Shown here: positions 59,935 to 64,000 of the stretch, in pieces
Layout of the letters: every line of letters begins with the position of its first letter
Position numbering within the stretch: position 1 is the first letter of the stretch
Source of the DNA: Bactrocera neohumeralis
Taxonomy: Eukaryota; Arthropoda; Insecta; Diptera; Tephritidae
Direction of reading: 5' to 3'
Assembly: GCF_024586455.1 (NCBI RefSeq)
Contig: NC_065919.1
Span: 11,259,368-11,323,367 of the forward strand
Length of the DNA: 64,000 nt
Program-made: the position numbers and the translations under genes
The notes under the pieces: model-generated
What the model was told of the DNA's origin: nothing
Databases searched by the model: none
What the model saw: only the letters and a program-made list of their open reading frames with translations

Positions 59935-61060
59935 CCCAGAAGGAAACGTCAGAGACGCTCCAGAAAAAACTACACGGAGCTTAACCCTGTGGCTTCAGGC
60001 CTAGAAAATTAACAACTCACTAGGTATTCTCCATGCGCCAAGTCCGCTAAAAGAAGACCAACACACCCACCTCTTCGTTGATTTCAAATCTGTTCTTGAC
60101 AGCATGAAATGCCTTTATGCCGCTCTGTCTGAATTTGGTATCCCCGCAAAACTAATGCGGCTGCGTAAACTGACGTTGTGCAGTACCAAAAGCACCATCA
60201 GAATCGGGAAGGACCTCATCGAGCTGCTCGATACCAAACAAGCTTTCAGTCTAGGCGACACCCTATCTTACGACTTCTTCAATGTACTATTGGAGAAAAT
60301 AATTCGAGCTGCAGATCTGAATAGAGAAGGTACAATCTTCTATAAGAGTCTACAGCTGGCCGATGATATTGATATCATTATATCGTTAGTTCTGTTTTCT
60401 CCAGACTAGATAAGGAAGCAAAGCAAATGTGTCTGGTAGTGAACGAGGACAAGACGAAATAACTCCTGTCACCAAACAAAAAGTTGTCGCTCTCGCCACT
60501 TGGCTCCCACGTCACTGTTGACAGTCATAACTTCGAAGTAGTAGATAATTACGTCTATCTTGGAACAAGTATTAACACCAACAACAATGTCAGCCTCGAA
60601 ATCCAACGCAGAATAACTCTTGCCAACAGGTGGTACTTCGGACGGAGCAGGCAATTGAGAAGTAAGGCCCTCTTTCGATGAACAAAGACCAAATTCTACA
60701 AGTTACTCATCGGAGATGGTAGATGTTGCAGAGGCATGGACGATGACAACATCTGATGAGTCGGCGCTGCGAGTTTTCGAGGTTATAGTTCTTTGCGCAT
60801 TGGCAACGACAAATACCGCAATTGATGGAACGATTAGCTGTACGAGATATACGACGAAATTGCCATAGTTCCGCTAATAAAGAGACAGCACCTACGCTGG
60901 TTAGGTCATGTCGTCCGAATGAATGAAAACACTCCAGCTCTGTGAGTATACGGCGCAGTACCCGCCGGGCGAAGAGTAAGACCTCCACTCCGTTGGAAAA
61001 ACCCGGTGGAGAAGAACCCTGGACCTTACCCTCCTTTGGTGCAACGGTTTCTTTGACCTG
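59935..61060 (+). mobile_element. RTE-like LINE, broken
   Basis: It reads 'THLFVDFKSVLDSMKC'-like sequence (60050-60110), 'AALSEFGIPAKLMRLRKLTL' to 'SLQLADDIDIII' (60104-60409; catalytic YADD is LADD). 'SHVTVDSHNFEVVDNYVYLG' follows (60484-60681), and a shifted C-terminal part runs to 61020. The (GAA)n tail is not retained. Confidence 0.7.
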
Positions 61061-61792
61061 TAAAAAGGCTAGAGTATGGGTGAACTTTATGCTTGTTTTT
61101 ATAGTAAATTAATATTCGTTATTTCTCGACACAGTGCGTGTCACTATTTCAATGGTCACTGGTGTGCTTTAAAGCACTTAATATAAGCGCCGCAAAATCT
61201 CTCACTAAAACGTCAACTTCTTGAGCGCCCTGCTGAATGGGTACTTGAACTCCGCGTTCTGGCCGCTTCACCGAATGCCGGAATCGCCAACGAGAATTTC
61301 ATTTCAATCGTTTTTTGTTGGCTGGTTTCGGCTCGTTTTTCAATACCATTACATATTCTAGTTTTTCGTTTCTTTGCAGGTGGTTTTTTTATTATTATTA
61401 TTTTTTTTTTAATTTTTTAATATTGTAAAGGCTTACATAATGCCTAAAAACTGAGTGCGCTCACAATTTACATATGTACGTTTTATTACTAGTATACGAA
61501 CATGTTTCGTACTGTCTGGTGCCATAAATTTAAGTACCCCGTGTGCAAGTGTTAAACTGCGACACACTAAATATTATATTTGCTTCGCTTGAATCACTAT
61601 ATGTATATAGAGAGAAGAGAATTTAAATCGTAAAATTGACTCGTAATTTCCAGTTTTGATTTATTTTTATTATTCAATGGAAACTAATAAGTTACTGAAA
61701 AAAATTAATGATGTATTACTACAAGAAAAATCTATATATTATATATTAAGTAAAGAATTTCTCTTGAATCAAATTTCATAAACTATATTTTC

Positions 61793-62480
61793 TCAGCATA
61801 GTAGGTAAGGCTGAGCTTGGGCTACTACCGGGGTCAAAGCTGGCGGATTGTGGACGACCCACGCTAAGTAGGTTAGCTGCGAATAGTAATACGCATCCCC
61901 CGACCAATAGCTGCAGTAGAGGAAGGCTTGGCTCAAAACGCTCATGCGCCCATTGAACCTCCGGCGAAGAGGCGAAAAGATGCCACCTTTAAATAAGCGT
62001 CCACAACCCACACCGGGGTTGCACTGAGGGAGAATCTACCCACGAAGAAACAATACAGCGAGCATCACCAAAAATGAACAGACGTGGACGAAATCACTGG
62101 CAAGCGCCCATCAGAATCGATGTCAGTAAGATTCTGATTATGGAGTACTGGAAGCCCGGAAAGGATTAGTTTGATAAAGGTGCTGGTGAGGGCAGTATTC
62201 TATCATTTCAGTGGGTAAGAGAGACATCTTACCGAAATGGCTGGCAGGCGAATACTGTTCTCACCTCCGTCTCGTTAAAACCCTGGCAGCTCTTCAAGTA
62301 CGTTCAATGCACGTCGCCATAAATTTTTGGCCTTACAGGTCCAGTTGAGACGAGTTCCTGATTCGTGTCCGAACCTGGCATCGAACATAAGCTCCCATTA
62401 GGACTTGAGTCAACCTTCGCGTGGCCTCCTTGCTTGCGTGGATAACCACGGTTTTCAGCGGCTTGATGCGGATACCTATT
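61793..62480. other. GC-richer block of unknown origin
   Basis: This roughly 690-bp block is markedly GC-richer than both flanks, has sharp edges and short open frames on both strands (one of 72 codons, minus 62011-61793) without a recognised domain. It resembles in composition the 5' or 3' untranslated part of a LINE, but I cannot name the family. Confidence 0.4.
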
Positions 62481-62524
62481 AGAACAAAAAAAAAATTTTA
62501 TAGTAACTTAAAATATTCACTTTC

Positions 62525-62890
62525 GCCAAAAAATGGAATTAAATCGCGAAAAGTTTCGCGCGATTATTTTTCACAACTTTCGACGTGGGTTAACTCAGCA
62601 ACAGCGCATTAATGAGCTTAATTCAGTTTTTATCGGAGGACCAATGTTTTTCGATGATACGGTGAATTCAATCGAGATCATAGAACACACCAAGACGAAT
62701 TTCAATACTAGACTCGAACCAAAATACCTGAATCTTTGCCAACGACGTCGAGTGGAGCTCAGACAACATAGTTGAGTATTCCTCAAACGCAACATTCCTT
62801 GTGATCAGACTTGGGTTTATGAATATGACGTCAAAACTGTGTAACAATCTAATGAATGGCGCACCAAAAATGAGTCAAACTAAAAAAGCT
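62525..62890 (+). mobile_element. mariner transposase remnant, internally deleted
   Basis: The N-terminus 'MELNREKFRAIIFHNFRRGL' with 'TQQQRINELNS' (62533-62625) is typical of a mariner DNA-binding domain. After unrelated residues, 'TRLEPKYLNLCQRRRVELRQ' and, shifted, 'QTWVYEYDVKTV' follow. The middle of the protein is missing. Confidence 0.65.
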
Positions 62891-63474
62891 AAAATTCACT
62901 TAAGCCTCTGATAACCTTCTGAATCCTAATCGAGGCTTACAGGTATAACAAATGTATTGAATATTTGATGAAGCCTTGGCATACCTGCCTTAATTCAGGG
63001 GTCTCTTTCGCAGGTGATAATAAAGATTTACCTCAAAATCAAGTGAAAATTCAGTTTTTTTGTCGGCTGTTTTGAACTACTGAGCTTCTCCGACTTATTT
63101 CGGCAGAAAAATCTGTTAAAAACACTGCAAATAAATTAAAAGATATCTCAGTATACTTAGTTCGAAGTAGTAAAAATAACAATAATTGCCATTTAGGCGA
63201 GCTATTTATGGTGCGGAATCAATACAATGCGAGTCACTTAACTGAGTAACATTTTATATTATATATCGTTATGGATTTTTACATTTTGAAACCTTTTACA
63301 CAGAATTTTAAGTTGTGTAAATATTTAATAATATTACATATACTTGTATGTATATGGTAAAAGTCAGCGCTATTTGTAAACATTGTTAGTTCGCATACTT
63401 TTGACATATCAATAAAGAATCCCTTAACATATTCGACGTGTGAAATATTATAGCGTGAACGGGGCATACAAAGT

Positions 63475-63870
63475 TTGCCGCGAAGTTTGTAATACCCAGG
63501 AAAGAAGCATAAAAGCATAAAGAGCTGAGTCGCATGCCTCAGTTTTTGAGATATCGATCGAACATTTTTCACATGTCCTTTTCTCACCAAGACGCTTTTC
63601 ATTTGTTGCTACGGCTCATATCAGAGCACTATGGCATATGGCTGCCATATAAACTGAACGATCGGAATCAAGTACTTGTATGGCAACCTTTGTTATTTGA
63701 CCAGATATCTTCACGAAATTCGGCATGGATTAGTGTCTAAAGCAACGCTTCAATCTCCAAAGAAATTCTTCAGATCGGACTACTATAGCATATAGCTGTC
63801 ATACAAACTGACCAATCAAAATATACTACTTATATGGAAAACTTTTGTATCTGTGAAGGGTATTGAAGTT
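63475..63870. repeat. T-family dispersed repeat
   Basis: It carries 'gaagtttgtaatacccagg', 'gagatatcgatcgaac', 'tcacatgtccttttct', two 'actatagcatatagctg'-like motifs and 'ctgtgaagggtattgaag'. Orientation as at 36395. Confidence 0.6.
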
Positions 63871-64000
63871 TTTTCTTGTTTCTTATTTATTATTTATTTT
63901 CGCTCATTACATTACAAATAGCAAAACAATCTTCAAGAACTTTACTATGGTAATATTAATGTAATATTCACATATGCAAATAATACTATAAAACAATCAA

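Overview
The window looks like nuclear DNA of a higher dipteran fly. It is AT-rich, has short introns with GT..AG borders, and carries many TGTA/CATA microsatellite runs. The coding genes are insect-type, and the dispersed repeats are of a kind I associate with tephritid fruit flies. The tephritid assignment is inference from memory of such repeats; the sequence alone supports 'brachyceran fly'.

Five multi-exon protein genes could be rebuilt by following reading frame and splice phase. Four are juvenile-hormone-binding-protein/takeout-type secreted lipid carriers: gene A, plus strand, 6429-9388, 266 aa; gene B, minus, 12518-11599, 255 aa; gene D, minus, 26013-25017, 249 aa; gene E, minus, 47602-35210, 252 aa. 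The fifth, minus strand 23360-16118, 737 aa, is an IkappaB kinase beta (ird5-type) Ser/Thr kinase of the Imd/Relish immune pathway, lying inside the takeout cluster. A and B converge; B, the kinase, D and E all point the same way. The takeout genes share intron positions and phases, which indicates local duplication. Nothing in the sequence ties the kinase functionally to the lipid carriers.

Most of the rest is transposon debris. 1-6.3 kb: a 1.08 kb terminal-inverted-repeat element with an internal seven-copy tandem array, a dispersed repeat and an RNase H-type LINE remnant. 9.5-11.2 kb: LINE and mariner remnants between genes A and B. 12.8-15.1 kb: an RTE-like LINE split by a nested insertion with a 13-bp target duplication, then a mariner. 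18.7-23.2 kb: kinase intron 1 with an RTE-like LINE. 26-34 kb: AT-rich repeats and LINE remnants. 35.2-47.6 kb: gene E, whose two giant introns hold LINEs, mariners and a mariner derivative with 82-bp perfect inverted arms. 48-64 kb: intergenic, with mariners of at least three types, RTE fragments, a five-unit tandem repeat and a second, single-unit copy of the TIR element.

No rRNA or tRNA gene, CRISPR array or virus-like gene was recognised. Long stretches (1-1283, 2367-3084, 23361-25016, 28560-29880, 33530-35209, 37030-38440, 47603-49290, 50130-51430, 53216-53925, 55805-56638, 59090-59930, 61065-61790, 62900-63470) hold no gene I can support.
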